Origin: Alectoria sarmentosa
Taxonomy: Eukaryota; Ascomycota; Lecanoromycetes; Lecanorales; Parmeliaceae
Direction of reading: 5' to 3'
DNA length: 64,000 nt
NCBI GenBank assembly: GCA_009733775.1
Contig: WOGZ01000001.1
Location: 336,629-400,628 of the forward strand
The position numbers and the translations under genes are program-made. The notes below the pieces were generated by a model, which did not search any database, had not been told where the DNA came from, and was given only the letters and a program-made list of their open reading frames with translations. Shown piece after piece: positions 45,801-56,559 of the stretch (the first letter of the stretch is position 1; each line of letters begins with the position of its first letter).

Positions 45801-46588
45801 CCGAGATACTAGCTTTCTACCACCACTCCCCACATAAAGCCTTGGCCAAAGCAGCCCAAGCCGTACTACCACAATCACCACGTAAGAATCGTACAACGAA
45901 ACTTGCCAAAAAGCTCACCACACCCACCAAAAAACGCACCGGCTTGTTCTCGCGCGGCGGCAATAAAGCATCTTCTGCCTTCTCAACGCTCACCCAATCC
46001 AATTTCGTCGCAAACGCTCGCCTTGGCCCTTCTTCATCAAAAGTAGCAGGTGACGAAGCACCAGCGGACATCCCAGACGACTTCCTCTCCGCTCTCCCTG
46101 ACGATATCCGCCGCGAAGTCCTCGCTCAAGCCCGTCGTGACCGTTTGCAGAAGAAAGGCGGTATCGACTTCGCTTCCAACAAAAAGAAGGGCCCTCCAAA
46201 CACCAAGGGCCACCAACCCACTGGTCAACGCACCCTCACTCTCCCGCCGCGCCCGCCCATCCCGACCTTCACAGCCCAGAAGTTCACTCGGCTACCGGAG
46301 CTACGCGAGGCGATCACTTCATGGTTCGAAGAGTTCAGGGATGAGGGACCGTACGCCGAGGATGTTGATGCGTTGGTCAAGTATCTAGGGAAAGTGGTGG
46401 GGGAGGAAGGTGATATGGAGAAAGCGGTCAGTGTGGGAAGGTGGTTGGGGTGGGTTATTGATGAGAGTGTGGGCGATGATAGTGGGAAGGTGGAAGGGGA
46501 TAGGGTTTGGAAGGAAGCTTTAGGGAAGGTGCAGGAGGGGGTTCAGAGGGCTGTGGAAGAGAGGGGGCTGGGGAGGGTGGATTTTTGA
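42806..46588 (+). CDS. REV1: DNA repair protein REV1 (Y-family polymerase, dCMP transferase)
   Basis: Single-exon 1260-residue protein. The N-terminal BRCT domain (about 63-150) includes PPIFRGVVAHVNG and KPAWVVDSIGAGKLLPW. The Y-family palm begins with ILHVDFDSFFAAV, where D480 binds metal; the second site is VSVDEALIDVS with D575 and E576. The fingers and thumb show GCAVSVGIGGNILLAKVA and the little-finger domain RGIGIQMQRLEPL. The C-terminal half carries three ubiquitin-binding (UBM) LP motifs: LAELPSDIRSKL, LDALPDDVRAEIL and LSALPDDIRREVL; many orthologues have two. The final 100 residues form the helical domain that recruits other translesion polymerases. Function: inserts C opposite abasic sites and scaffolds polymerase zeta. 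The ATG at 42806 opens the frame. No intron, which is unusual here. Confidence 0.96.
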   Translation: MGSRLEANSSAVRKRIEKHKFEDEGGEEYESSKFGGFNDYFRRKKIKLQNLDANLRSSSANNPPIFRGVVAHVNGYTQPSLNDIHKLIVSHGGGFMQYLDGKTTATHIIASNLTPRKKIEFQKYRVVKPAWVVDSIGAGKLLPWDTYRVVDEGIGQRVLGFDNGNVISQVNNLDRGYKDQTETSWYTGQVKDVANKLDSHGPEHPSLSSQSSWSARDTDEERRNSGYISADPADHILDDDVTSFNSTEGVENEELDPNVFPAADQSFIESQGNDAHELASEVLAKNSIGTPPETFLDAPMTLEGSLANIDNHMPLGAVSPRIEAEMFAVENFSPEDFAPHEDNGVKIMSPERRSASQELDLKETQHTSELATERYADPDDPDSENFPFQKRSSDKNSAATKPSAEEHNAQLLTDPRVWKSTVVNPGFLKQYYEESRLHHLSAWKAELKSQMQKLAAEKTSSQRSREKRVPGARRYILHVDFDSFFAAVSLKKFPQLVDRPVVIAHGGGSGSEIASCNYPARKFGVKNGMWMKHAQKMCPDLKVLPYDFPAYEDASRNFYTAVMNTDGVVQSVSVDEALIDVSAQCTAAGGHEGKGIHEGSIWREQAKADEISTNLRDEIKEKTGCAVSVGIGGNILLAKVALRKAKPAGQYQIKPEEVLEFLGILTVQELPGVAYSIGSKLEEIGVKFVKDVRELSKEKMITTLGPKTGEKIWDYARGIDRTEVGEQVIRKSVSAEVNWGIRFVTQEQADEFVNSLCEELHKRLLNEGLKGRQLTMKIMRRAADAPLDPPKHLGHGKCDTFNKSLILGIPTNDKDIIGREAISIMRGFGFSPGELRGIGIQMQRLEPLKGDNPQDSSQRRLQFKISNTPKRSLPKDDNVVDDIDSPHKPKASPPPHRAAIFAKETSPTPNGKPRVPLNTLGTQFVLPTQVDPEVLAELPSDIRSKLLGKQPALNPDQSRDAIPTVRSRSGTPNLPPDALPSHSQLDPETLDALPDDVRAEILAFYHHSPHKALAKAAQAVLPQSPRKNRTTKLAKKLTTPTKKRTGLFSRGGNKASSAFSTLTQSNFVANARLGPSSSKVAGDEAPADIPDDFLSALPDDIRREVLAQARRDRLQKKGGIDFASNKKKGPPNTKGHQPTGQRTLTLPPRPPIPTFTAQKFTRLPELREAITSWFEEFRDEGPYAEDVDALVKYLGKVVGEEGDMEKAVSVGRWLGWVIDESVGDDSGKVEGDRVWKEALGKVQEGVQRAVEERGLGRVDF

Positions 46589-46765
46589 GTGCATTGTTCG
46601 ATTTGAAAAGAAATGATCGAGACGTGAGATACCCATAGCGACAAATGATCTATGCATAATGCCATTATCAAATCATATGAACATGCGGACACTCCGCTAT
46701 ACACTTTTGCTTCTCTTCTGTTCCACCCAAAATCCAAAACCGTCTTGAACCACATCCATCATACC

Positions 46766-49336
46766 TTATTGACTCAACCGAGTCCCAAAACTGATGCCCA
46801 CCGCTGCCGCCAGGCCCAAACACAAGAAGCTGGGGCCCCACTTATCATGATACCTGACAGCTCTCCGTCCTCTAATCATCTGCACACGCCAAAGGTAAAG
46901 TCCCATACTGTACAACAAAGCGATGCAAGCCAGGATGGTAAAGCCCCAAGCACTGGCTAGAGATATCGAGTCACCGAAGTTGAGAAGAGTGGCGGCAATG
47001 GAGCCGAGTATGATGCTGAATTCTAGCCAGGAGAGAAAAGTACGCTCAGCTGCGAAGTAGACTTTGGGCTCAACCCTAACGGGAACGTGGATGCGTTTTC
47101 CGTGTGGTGCTTTGAATCTGCGAGCTTCGACCTGGCTGGGCGGTGCCGCTCCGAGAGCATTTAAAGCGGAGCCCGGGACGGGGGTCGGTTTGGGTGTTGG
47201 TGAGATCTTTGAGAAAGCTGCAGCGATGTAAGGACCAACCATTGCGACGTGATGCGTTAAGACTTTTCCGCGATAGTGCCATCCACCTACACGTTTTGCT
47301 TCTTCCATGTCATCCGTATCTTCGTCTTCGGAGTCGTAGATGGGGTAGTCGTCCGGATTGTTGGCCAGTGGGGCGGCGGATATACGCTCTTCGATATCGA
47401 GAGCATTAGGATCGGCAGAGCGCTGTTCCATGTCGTATTGTTCCATAGCGTCGCGAGCTATGCGGAGACGGCGGATGCCTTGGTCACTGTCGGCCGCTTC
47501 AGAGCCTCCTTGAAGAGTGGGGCTGGTTTGGGAATCTGTTCGCTGATCTTCTGAAGCTCCTTCCGTCTCGGAGTCGTCGTCGTCTTCTGTGTCTTCGTCG
47601 ATGTCGTCGCTGGTAGAATAATTTGTTGATTGACCTGGTCGTTCGATGCCAAAGCGGTGGGTGACGGGTTTCCGTATGTCGACGTCCATTTGGGGCATCC
47701 AGAATGGTAGGAGGTTTATTCGGGTTGGGAACATGGTTGCAGTGCCGTGGATGAACTTGCTGAATTTAGGGACGGCTTCGACGATATGACTGCTGATGAG
47801 CTCTCGCACCCATTCTGGTGGATCTTGACCCGCTTGCGTCTGAAGCTTGACCTCAAGTACAGCATACGGAAAGCGCTCGACGTCCTCCGGCGGCAGCTGC
47901 GAAAACGGGAAATCGATACCAATGTCCATCCTTCGCCAATTCTTGCCGGCTCGTTGTTTTCGATCAAGATTATCTTCACGGGTCATGGTCAACTCTGTGT
48001 CCAGGGATATTCGAACTCTGGCATCGCCTGGGAGTTGGAAAGCAGTGCGATTATAGAAAGACCTTGTGACAGGCACAAATCTCCTGGTGATGACTCGATA
48101 CTGTATCTCTCGGGCCAGCTGTTCCAAGTCTGAAATTTCCTTCTCGCTTTTCTTGCCCTCCTTTCTTGCCTTTTCAAAAATACTCTCCACCTTCATCTTG
48201 CCACTCAGAAAGGCATTCACGTTCTTCTCCTTAAGCGAGAATCGTGCTTTGACTGACTTCTCTCCGGTCCAGTCTTCTCGGTGGGTTTTTCGCTCCACGA
48301 AGATTGTCTCTGTTTCCATGCCGCCATACCATCGTAGCCGGATCGCTTCCGCACCCTCTGTCTTCTTCAGGCGCCCTGTGTACAGCTCCCATGTCTGTGG
48401 ATTGTCATAGTATATTGATGAGATAGCCGAGTCTTTGGCATCGAATTCTTTGTTCGGATTGAAGACTAGCACCGGAAGATGCTTCAAGATGATGAGTTTC
48501 AACTCTGTAATGTTGTCTGGGTGCACCCAGTATTTGGTTGTTTGCCGGACGAAGTTCTGTTGACCTCCTCCAGCGGCACTGTCACCTTTTATAGGGTCTC
48601 CCCTCGTTCGCACGAGGTCGTAGAGCTTCGAGAGCTTGACAATGAAGGCATCGTAATTGTCTTTGAAGAAAGGTTTTGCTTTCAGTCGTGCAGCGAAGAC
48701 TGGCTTGAGATGCCACTCTGTTTGTTTCTGCCCTCTGTTAACACTGGCCCAGCCCATGCCACACGACTGCGATTTCCTGATGCCAGAGACTCACATCATG
48801 CTTTTTGATGATCTTTTGAAACCCAGTATAATTCAATTGCGTGAACTTGGCCAGATCATGCACATCGGCAATGATGTCACTCAAATCCTCTTCCAGCAGC
48901 ATGAAGTCGTCTTCCGTAGGTACGTCCTCCTCTTCCACAGGTCCAACATTTCCACTCTGTGTAGGCTTCGGCCCCCTCTTGTCCAAGCGCGCAATCACAT
49001 CATTGACTTCTTTCTCGCTGGCTTTGATTCGTCTTACTATCTCTCCAGACTTGACTCGCTGGAAGGTGAAGACTTTCTCGAGCTCCCCTTCCAATACTGC
49101 AACGAAGGATTTCTCGTCATCTTCTGTCCAGCTTCTCCGCTTTGGGTGGGGGTTTTGCGGAGTAGGGTCGTCTTGGTACGGGGTCTTAAGAGCGTCTTTG
49201 AGGTCGTCATAGGCTATGTAGTAGTAAAAATAATCTTTTAATAGGGACGTCCGGAGCTGCTGGCCAAAGCTGTATCGTAATTGTTAGGAATATGAATTTC
49301 GTCGAAGGCGGGGTAATACAAAAGTACATACTGCAT
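46766..49336 (-). CDS. VTC4: Vacuolar transporter chaperone 4 (polyphosphate polymerase)
   Basis: Three exons: a 5-base first exon (49332-49336, ATGCA), then 48795-49269 and 46766-48727, giving 813 residues. The tiny exon is accepted because it restores MHFGQQLRTSLLKDYFYYYI, the start of the SPX domain (to about 160), which senses inositol pyrophosphates. The catalytic tunnel domain follows: TKYWVHPDNITELKL, SSIYYDNPQTWELYTGRL, AIRLRWYGG, ETIFVERKTHREDW with metal and phosphate ligands, then DIGIDFPFSQLP and VLEVKLQTQ. An acidic linker (DDIDEDTEDDDDSETEG) precedes three C-terminal membrane segments. VTC4 makes polyphosphate from ATP at the vacuole membrane. Two CACGTG sites lie 279-292 bases upstream. 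It faces REV1 tail to tail. Confidence 0.95.
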
Positions 49337-49614
49337 AGTTTTCCGCCCGAGGGCCCGAAGACTCGTTTCCGCTAGGCTTCTTGACGGCGCAGAAGGAGAG
49401 GCTCGTATTTTAATGATAAGTATAATTGAGAGATGAAGTGAGAATGGTATGAGGGGGAATAATGCGACATAGCCCTACGAAGGATTGATTGATTGTCAAA
49501 TATGAAGCAAAAAGAAAGCAGTCACTTCACTCCACACTCATGACGAGCATTTTGCGGGACACAGTTGCCATTGACCAATCAGACATGACTAATAACCCAC
49601 CACCCTACATACAG

Positions 49615-49628
49615 CACGTGGGCACGTG
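49615..49628. promoter_or_regulatory. Paired CACGTG boxes upstream of VTC4
   Basis: CACGTG occurs at 49615-49620 (followed by GG) and 49623-49628. The E-box CACGTGGG is the high-affinity site of the phosphate-starvation regulator Pho4 (NUC-1 in Neurospora), and VTC4 is a classic member of that regulon. The pair and position are seen; the use is inferred. A short TTGGC tandem repeat follows directly. Confidence 0.6.
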
Positions 49629-49752
49629 CTTGGCTTGGCTTGGCTTGCCCATTCACTCCTCTTCGTTTGCCCCATCTCACTACCTTGCACGCAGATGCAG
49701 ATATATTCGATCTGGTCTTGTTACACCATCTATTCTTACAATGATACTCTCA

Positions 49753-51312
49753 TCAAGGCTGTGCTATACTGACGTCCAACCTCCCAATTCCCCAAGCTGT
49801 CGCAAACACTGTCATGATACCAGCGAATATTGTAAGCGGTTTTCGATATGCCGCGATGAAGGGGTAGTCGTATGTAACAATCAAATCCTTCTCTCGAGCC
49901 TCATCAACCACGTTCATAGCCGTCAGCTTTAGCGTTGTCCGGCCCAGCGTGTCCATAAAAGTCTTGTGAGACGACATCTCGCTGGCTACGACGGGAATTG
50001 GGCTTTCGTATAGTACGTTCCTAAGACAACACTTAGTATAACCAAAGACGTGGAGCAAGCTATCCAGACTCACGTAGCCCCCTCAGGTAAAATGACTCTT
50101 AGATCAACCTTTTCGTACGATACACCCTCACCCATTTTCGGACCTTCCAAGAAGGGAACTCTGAGCACATAACCGTCCCCTTTCTTTACCTTTCTCAAGA
50201 AGCTTCCCAGACTGGCATCCCAGCCAACCTTGAAGCTGTATTTCCAACCTCCAAACACAGGGTAACGAGGCTTAAGCTCGAGGTTCGCCTCGCGAATGTT
50301 GCTCCTGAAGCGACTTGTCGAGACATTTCCGATGTCATCGGTAAAGTAAGGGTTCAAGCTTCCCACTTGCAATGGAATTGTCAGCCCTCTCAATGCGCTT
50401 GTGGGTGGGTTATAATGCTGCGTGCGCGCCCATTCGACCCTGGAGAACTGCCCAGCAAGATGGGCGCCTTTGTTTGTGAGCCAATACCGCTCCTCCGTTG
50501 CTAGATTCCCACCCCATTGGCTGATTTCAATGTCTCGCTCAAGGAGTGTAGCGTGAGTGATGGGTCTTGTAAACTCATACCGCACGCTGGCTTCTTGCTC
50601 CACACCAGCCGGAGTCTTCTCGAATGGCCCATAAGTGAAGGTCTTCCCTTCGCGCAAAGGCTGAGCCGTGTAGTCTGGAATATCAGCTGTGGAGAACTTG
50701 ATCTTGGTCTTTTGCTTCTCCGTGACATAGGCAGAGGGCCAGTAGGTCGAAAAGGTATAAAGGAGGTATTGCTTGTCTTGTTGATCGATAGTGGCTGGAA
50801 GAGGGGCGAGGGCGGAGAGAACGTGGTAGTTTATAGAAAGAGTCTGTTGGGCAGATGGTGCGAGAGGGGTAGACAAGGTGACGCGATAGAATTGGGTTGG
50901 ACTAGATAGCCAGCATGAGCTTCGATTGGAAAGTATCAGTTGCATAACAAATTCCTTACCTGTATGGATCATACTCTACCACCTCACTCCGGAAAGCAGG
51001 TTTCTCGGGATCCTTCTTGTCCCTAACCTCGAGCCCTCCAACGTTGCCAATTGCTTCTGCTTTGAATGGTATGTAGTATGTATCTTGCTCTTTTGCGTCT
51101 ATATTCTCAATGACCACATTGACCGTCTCTTTTACGTAGCCCTTCTCGAGATTGATAGTCCGGAGTAGATTAGCATTCTGAAAGACTTGCGGAGGCTTGA
51201 AGTTGTCTGAGAGGATCTGATGCGAGGAGAGAGGTGCGGAGAGAATCGAACCGGTTGCAATAGAGCTGAATGTGGAGCACAGGCAAATCACAAAGAGCGT
51301 TAAAGATCTCAT
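49753..51312 (-). CDS. OST1: Oligosaccharyltransferase subunit OST1 (ribophorin I)
   Basis: Three exons (50960-51312, 50074-50901, 49753-50020), introns of 58 and 53 bases, 482 residues. A signal peptide (MRSLTLFVICLCSTFSSIATG) leads into the lumenal ribophorin I domain: ENIDAKEQDTYYIPF, YDPYSPTQFYRV, YLLYTFSTYWPSAYVTEKQ, EKTPAGVEQEASVRYEFT and EISQWGGNLATEERYWLTN, then the HYNPPTSALRGL block. The last exon gives one C-terminal membrane helix (PLTIFAGIMTVFATAWGI). OST1 is a core subunit of the ER complex that transfers the dolichol-linked glycan to Asn. It is complete, in tandem with VTC4 and divergent from the next gene, 221 bases away. Confidence 0.95.
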
Positions 51313-51533
51313 GATCGACTATTCTTCAGATTCTTCGCCCCTGGACGTCGCTTGCGACTTCAGATAGATGTTGATGGTGCTTAGTCGTGTCCTTTCTGCG
51401 GTAGTAGCATTCAGCCCTACTGATCGGAATTTGGAAACGCCGATTGGCAGCGGATGAAGACGAGCTTCCGAGCTTCCCAAACGACCACGAGAACACAGCT
51501 TCTTAGAAACTTGCCTCAGAAGCAGGCCATCTC

Positions 51534-54362
51534 ATGGCTCGGAGTATACTGTATCGGATGGCTACTACCCTTCCTGTTGTTCCACGGAGTCATTCGAGGG
51601 TGTCTTACATGAGAGCAAATGTAGTATTTCAAACTCGCCGTCACGCTCGGTGTAGTGTTGGTCAAGATAATACTGTAATCAGGGTTTCCGAGGAAGTCAG
51701 GGAAGCTGTTGAAACTCAGACACCGGTAGTAGCTCTCGAGACTACTATCTACACGCATGGTGGATATATCTAATCGTAGAGCCGTTCGATGCAAGACCTA
51801 ACTCATTGAGCAGGCTTTCCATATCCGGACAACGTCGCTTTAGCAACCCATCTGGAGTCGGTCGTACGCGCCAATGGAGGAGTCCCAGCTACAGTCGGCG
51901 TTCTTAATGGCGTTGCTCGTATCGGACTCAAGGCAGAAGAAATTACTGAACTTACAGCGTCAGCGGGCAAACCTGACACAAAGAAGATATCAAGAAGAGA
52001 TCTGGCTTTCATATGTGGACTGGTGATACTCTCAGTGCGACTGTCTGTGAGGTCCCATACTGATTACAGAATTGCTAGGGTCACGCAGGTCGAAAGCTCA
52101 ATGGAGGTGTAAGGCACTTTTCGGGGTCATCTCTTGCTGTTTGAGTCTGCTTTCTGGTTTACGAGACATATTGCAGGCGCAAAATACCCGTTCTACTACA
52201 TAGTTCCCTACCCAGTTTACTCCCCAGTCACAACCTATTACTCAAATTCGTATCTGACAATGGGAATGCTGACTCCGAAATGTACTAGACTACGGTATCT
52301 GGAACAATGGTCCTTGCTCACTTAGCTGGAATTAAGGTCTTTGCCACGGGTGGCCTTGGTGGTGTCCACAGCGGTGGCGAAAGCTCCCTGGACGTCAGCG
52401 CAGACCTTACTGAGCTGGGTCGTACCAGAATGGCTGTGGTAAGCAGTGGCTGTAAAAGCTTTCTGGACATACCGCGAACACTGGAATACCTCGAAACTCA
52501 AGGAGTCTGTGTAGCCACTTTTTCAGATGGTCGTGATGGACAGGTTGATTTTCCGGCATTCTGGACAAGGGATAGCGGCAGTCGAAGTCCATTGACCATC
52601 GAAAATGAGAAAGAAGCCGCCGCTATGATGTGTGAGTAGATACTCCTCCATCTTTGGTCTGTTACACTTGGGTGTAATTGAAGGCGCAGCTCTGAGTCGA
52701 GCGCTTTCTAGATGCACAGCAAGCGTTGCCTCTAACATCCGGCCTGCTCTTTGCCAATCCAATCCCAGCCCAGTATTCGATCGCGAAGAACGAGATGAAT
52801 ACAGTCATTGCCCAAGCACTCCATGATGCACGAGAATCTGGGTCGGCGGGCAGCGAAAACACCCCTTTCGTCTTGAAGCGAATTCGAGAGATCACAAAGG
52901 GAAAATCTGTCATAGCGAACAGGGCTTTGGTGGAGGCCAACGTTGCTCGTGGCACCAAACTAGCCGTTCATTTATCGAATCTGGAACAGGGAAGACAGTA
53001 TTGGTGAGAGCATAGTTGTGAAGCGGCGAAGATCTTCAGCTAAAAGCTGAAATCGTCAGGACTACTGGAGCTCGCAAGAGGTCTAGCCAATTGACGGATG
53101 CTTCTGCGCTCAAAGCTGCACGATCATTGAATGCATCTTCTGATACAATTCGCACAGCCTTCTCGTCTACCATTTCAGTAGACGTCATTGTTGCTGGCAG
53201 CTTGGCAATAGATCTGTCTTGCGACTACATCAGGCCTCTCACCGCGAGTCTGTCAAGCCAGCCACAGCTCCATACGTCCAATCCAGCTTCGATCACTCAA
53301 ACCTTGGGTGGCGTTGGCCAGAATGTCGCAACTGCCCTACACTATCTTGGGTCTTTGCCACGCCTCTGTAGCAGCGTTGCAGACGACGTAGCTGGTTCCA
53401 CCGCCCTCAACCTCCTGGCTGAACGAGGTTTGCAGACCGTTGGTATCCAGACGAGGGGTCCAGGATCCCACACGGCGCAGTATGTTGCAGTCAACGACGC
53501 GCAGAAGCACATGGTGCTAGCAATGGCAGATATGAGCATATTAGAAGATACAAGTGGAGATTTCGATTCCCTCTGGAAACCTCACTTTGACGCTTGCAAA
53601 CCGAAGTGGCTTGTAGTCGACGCAAACTGGCACTCCAACACGCTTCAAAAATGGCTCGACGCAGCTAAAACTTCAGGAGCAAAGGTTGCGTTTGAGCCAG
53701 TCTCTGCAGCGAAGTCACGGAGAGCATTCCCAGCAAAATTTCGAAGCAATGCTGGCCTAGCGGCCGTGCCGAATCATTTGATAAGTCTGGCTACGCCCAA
53801 TGCACTGGAGCTGTCTTCAATGCACGATGCTGCGAGCGACGCAGGTCTTTTCGATCGAGAGGACTGGTGGCGCGCAATTGATTCTATAGGACTATCAAGC
53901 TCCGGATCCCGAGACAAGCTTGTGTCCGTGACAAATAACGCATTGGTCGACCAAGGAGTCCCGCAGCAAAGCCTACGTCTACTGCCGTTCATTCCCTGCA
54001 TTTTGACTACTATGGGCGAGCATGGAGTCCTCATGACCCTGGTGCTTCGGCCAGGAGACGACCTCTTGATATCGCCTGATGCTGCACCTTATGTTCTTTC
54101 TCGGTCGACTGATGGCAACGATATTGTTGGTGGAGTCTACATGCGGCTATTCCCGCCTGTGGAGACTGTTTCGAGCGACGAGGTTGTCAGCGTCAATGGT
54201 GTTGGTGACACCTTTCTAGGTGTTCTCATAGCCGGTCTTACAAAAGAGAAGCCTAGAAATATTGTAGATCTAGTCGACATCGCGCAAAGAGGGAGCGTTA
54301 TGACTTTGAAAAGCAAGGAAGCTGTCAGCCCGCAAATCTCGACACTGCAAAGCTCTCTCTAG
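51534..54362 (+). CDS. Pseudouridine-5'-phosphate glycosidase fused to PfkB-family kinase
   Basis: Six exons (51534-51759, 51814-52022, 52079-52108, 52289-52631, 52712-53003, 53060-54362) give 800 residues without a stop. One exon has only 30 bases, and the intron 52109-52288 (180 bases) is longer than its neighbours. The N-terminal half is PsuG-like: PVVALETTIYTHGFPYP, VPATVGVLNGVARIGL, TKKISRRDLAFICGLG, GTMVLAHLAGIKVFATGG and PLTSGLLFANPIPA. The C-terminal half is a ribokinase-like PfkB kinase: VIVAGSLAIDLSCDY, TLGGVGQNVATALHYLG and the catalytic NGVGDTFLGVLIAG. Together they phosphorylate pseudouridine and cleave it to uracil and ribose 5-phosphate; the fusion is known in fungi. The N-terminus is basic with few acids, possibly a mitochondrial signal. 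Confidence 0.92.
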
Positions 54363-54417
54363 AGGTCAACCAAGACAATAGCCCCAACAAAAACAGCGGT
54401 GTATGTATTTCCGTATA

Positions 54418-55693
54418 TCACCAGCTGCTTATGAGCTCATTACTTCTGATACAGCTCTCGTCAACAACTTTCCTCGCTCCAGCGCCATCGACTACAGGCA
54501 AGCGGCCCTGGCCCTGGCCCTTTCCACCTGGCACCAGCTTTGGATCCAACAGTCCAATCTGGACGAGTACAGTAGCCTGATCCCAGTATATGTGCTCATG
54601 GTATAGTTTCCCTCCTCGAATACATACGATTACCACGAGCGCAACCTCGACATACTTGTTCGTGGGTTCTACGTCTGGCAAAAGCCATGGCATCACTTGG
54701 GTGTGTTCGAATGACATGTACATCTCATCAACAACACGATCTGTGCCAACAGTCCGCGACAGGAGCTTCATCTTTAGTGATGGTGGGTTTCCAGGAATGA
54801 AGTAATCGCGATAGAATCGGTGGAGATCCTTATACCCAATGCCGCCTGTCATGGTGGGAATGTGGTTGACGTATGGTTGGGCGACCATCGTTGACATTGT
54901 CGCATCTGCATCTTTGGTGACGAATTCCACTACCCCGAAACCACTGATCAGCTGCTTCATAGCCAAATTTCTCCCAATGAGACCACTCACGCGCCATGTG
55001 GTCGTCCCAAATCTTCTCAAGATCAACTTCAATCTCAAACCCCTTTCTCAAGGCCGCTAACGACCTCGACCATGCAAGGCTCGCAGATATCTTGTCATAT
55101 TGCTCAAGATCTTCTTCTGCGAATCCCGACTCCACACCTGGATATGAGTAACAGCGACAATTCGGCGCCTTGCTTTGTGGACCAGCGAAATGGATGGCAA
55201 CGTTGAGGCTCGTAGGAAACCCAGCGCTAGGTACGGGAGCCTCGGGATAGTATGCTATCAAGGCGCACAGTTTCGGCATTGGCATCACAGCCATGTCGAG
55301 TACTGCCGAAGCCGCTTCTCCATAAGCTACGCAGAAAGGAAGCATTAGCTAACGTCTCCAAATACTTTTGATTTGTATAAGAGTAAGCAGACCTACTATC
55401 GCGAAGTTCTCGCCAAGCTCAAGCGGATCAGCCAGATGCTGAAGGCAATGGACGTAGTCTTTTCGCGGACCAGTGAAGGGTAGATAGGAAACTTCAAAGC
55501 CTTCTGCCCTCCATTTTTGAATGGTTCCCAGGTCAAAGTCATCGTCTTCGGCGGTGATGACGACCTTGGGTTGAGCTACACTGCTATCACTCCACGAAAA
55601 CCTCATGACGCTTCCCGATTGGGTTGATGCTCCTATCTGGATACACGGCGGTTGTATGGTGGGGTTGCGGGGTGAGCAACGTTCAAACGTCAT
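54418..55693 (-). CDS. Dienelactone-hydrolase-like protein with NTF2/SnoaL-like C-terminal domain
   Basis: Three exons (55393-55693, 54991-55326, 54418-54929) give 382 residues. The first intron uses a weak GTCTGC donor. Either MTFERC (55693) or MRFSWSDSS, 29 codons later, may start translation. The N-terminal half reads VVITAEDDDFDLGTIQKW, AEGFEVSYLPF and LCALIAYYP, as in fungal proteins annotated as dienelactone hydrolases. At the elbow, where the family has a nucleophile, it shows AYGEAAS, so hydrolase activity is doubtful. The C-terminal half (about 240-350: VNHIPTMTGGIGYKDLHRFY, then SRTVGTDRVVDEM and LYHEHIYWDQATVLVQIGL) is an NTF2-like fold. Role unknown; the family is conserved and cytosolic. 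It faces the PsuG-kinase gene tail to tail with about 55 bases between them. Confidence 0.85.
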
Positions 55694-56027
55694 CGCGCTT
55701 CAGACTTCGAATCCATTCTCAACTTCCCATACCGACCACAAAGATGTCTGCGCTGCATCAAAAGATCAGATGTGCTTAACAAAATTGCACTTGAAAGGAT
55801 TTTAGCATCAACGCGACGTCCATTGCAACTTTAAGGCTTTCTTTCAAATTCCAGAAGCCCACTCGAGCTCATCATTATGATTGTGCTATAGCATACAATT
55901 GCTTCTTCGTATGAACAATACAAGTAGTTATTTACTGGCAATAAACGTCCGTCCTTCTCCAACAGCTAAGTATCCACGCATCGACTTGCTTCGACCATGC
56001 CCGCGTTCACCTGCAAGCCTTCTACCC
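55694..56027. other. Intergenic region
   Basis: Nothing recognised; promoter of the DLH-like gene. Confidence 0.45.
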
Positions 56028-56559
56028 CTAAATCTTTCGCAGCAGGACTCTCAAAAGACCGTCTGCCTCCTCTTTCGCTTGGTCCCTAGGGAAGTAATGC
56101 CTTCCGTTTGTAATGTGCTGCTGGAGCTTACTATAGGAATTAAAGACATGGACTTGAGTGCCGAGGCGTCGACCGTCGATTAGGTCGATGATACACACAT
56201 GGACAGTCTCCAGTCGCTAGCCGAAACGGTCAGCGTATGAGAGTAACCTCAAGTACCCAGTTTTCAGATCTGGAGCTCACTTTCTTGCACTGGGTGATTG
56301 ATGTCGGAACGGGAGAGACCTCCAGCTCCCCACAGAGCCTCTGCAAGCCCGCCAGCTTTTCCGCCGCTCCCCCTCTCTCAATGCTCCCAACGTGGGTATC
56401 GGCCAGAGCGATCATATACGTCTTCCTTTCCCTCTTGTATCTCTTGCTGTTCTGCTGCCATCCATTCGAAATGGCAAGCCGATCGTAATTGTCCATGAGA
56501 GTGGCTTGCGGGTCTTGTACGAAGGTTTGGAAACGATTGAAATAGGCTTGCTCTGCCAT
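56028..56559 (-). CDS. Conserved fungal protein of unknown function
   Basis: Two exons (56281-56559 and 56028-56216), a 64-base intron with GTGAGC and GGCTAG ends, 155 residues. Splicing gives QCKKRLETVHVCIIDLIDGR, then FNSYSKLQQHITNGRHYFPR and LLRVLLRKI at the C-terminus. The first exon has FNRFQTFVQDPQATLMDNYD, NGWQQNSKRYKRER and an ALADTHVGSI stretch. The layout (short helical start followed by an alpha/beta end of the type LRKYTxxxGKxFP) matches a widespread uncharacterised fungal family, often with DNA- or stress-related neighbours. No membrane segment. It is the last gene before the A+T-rich region. Function unknown. Confidence 0.72.
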
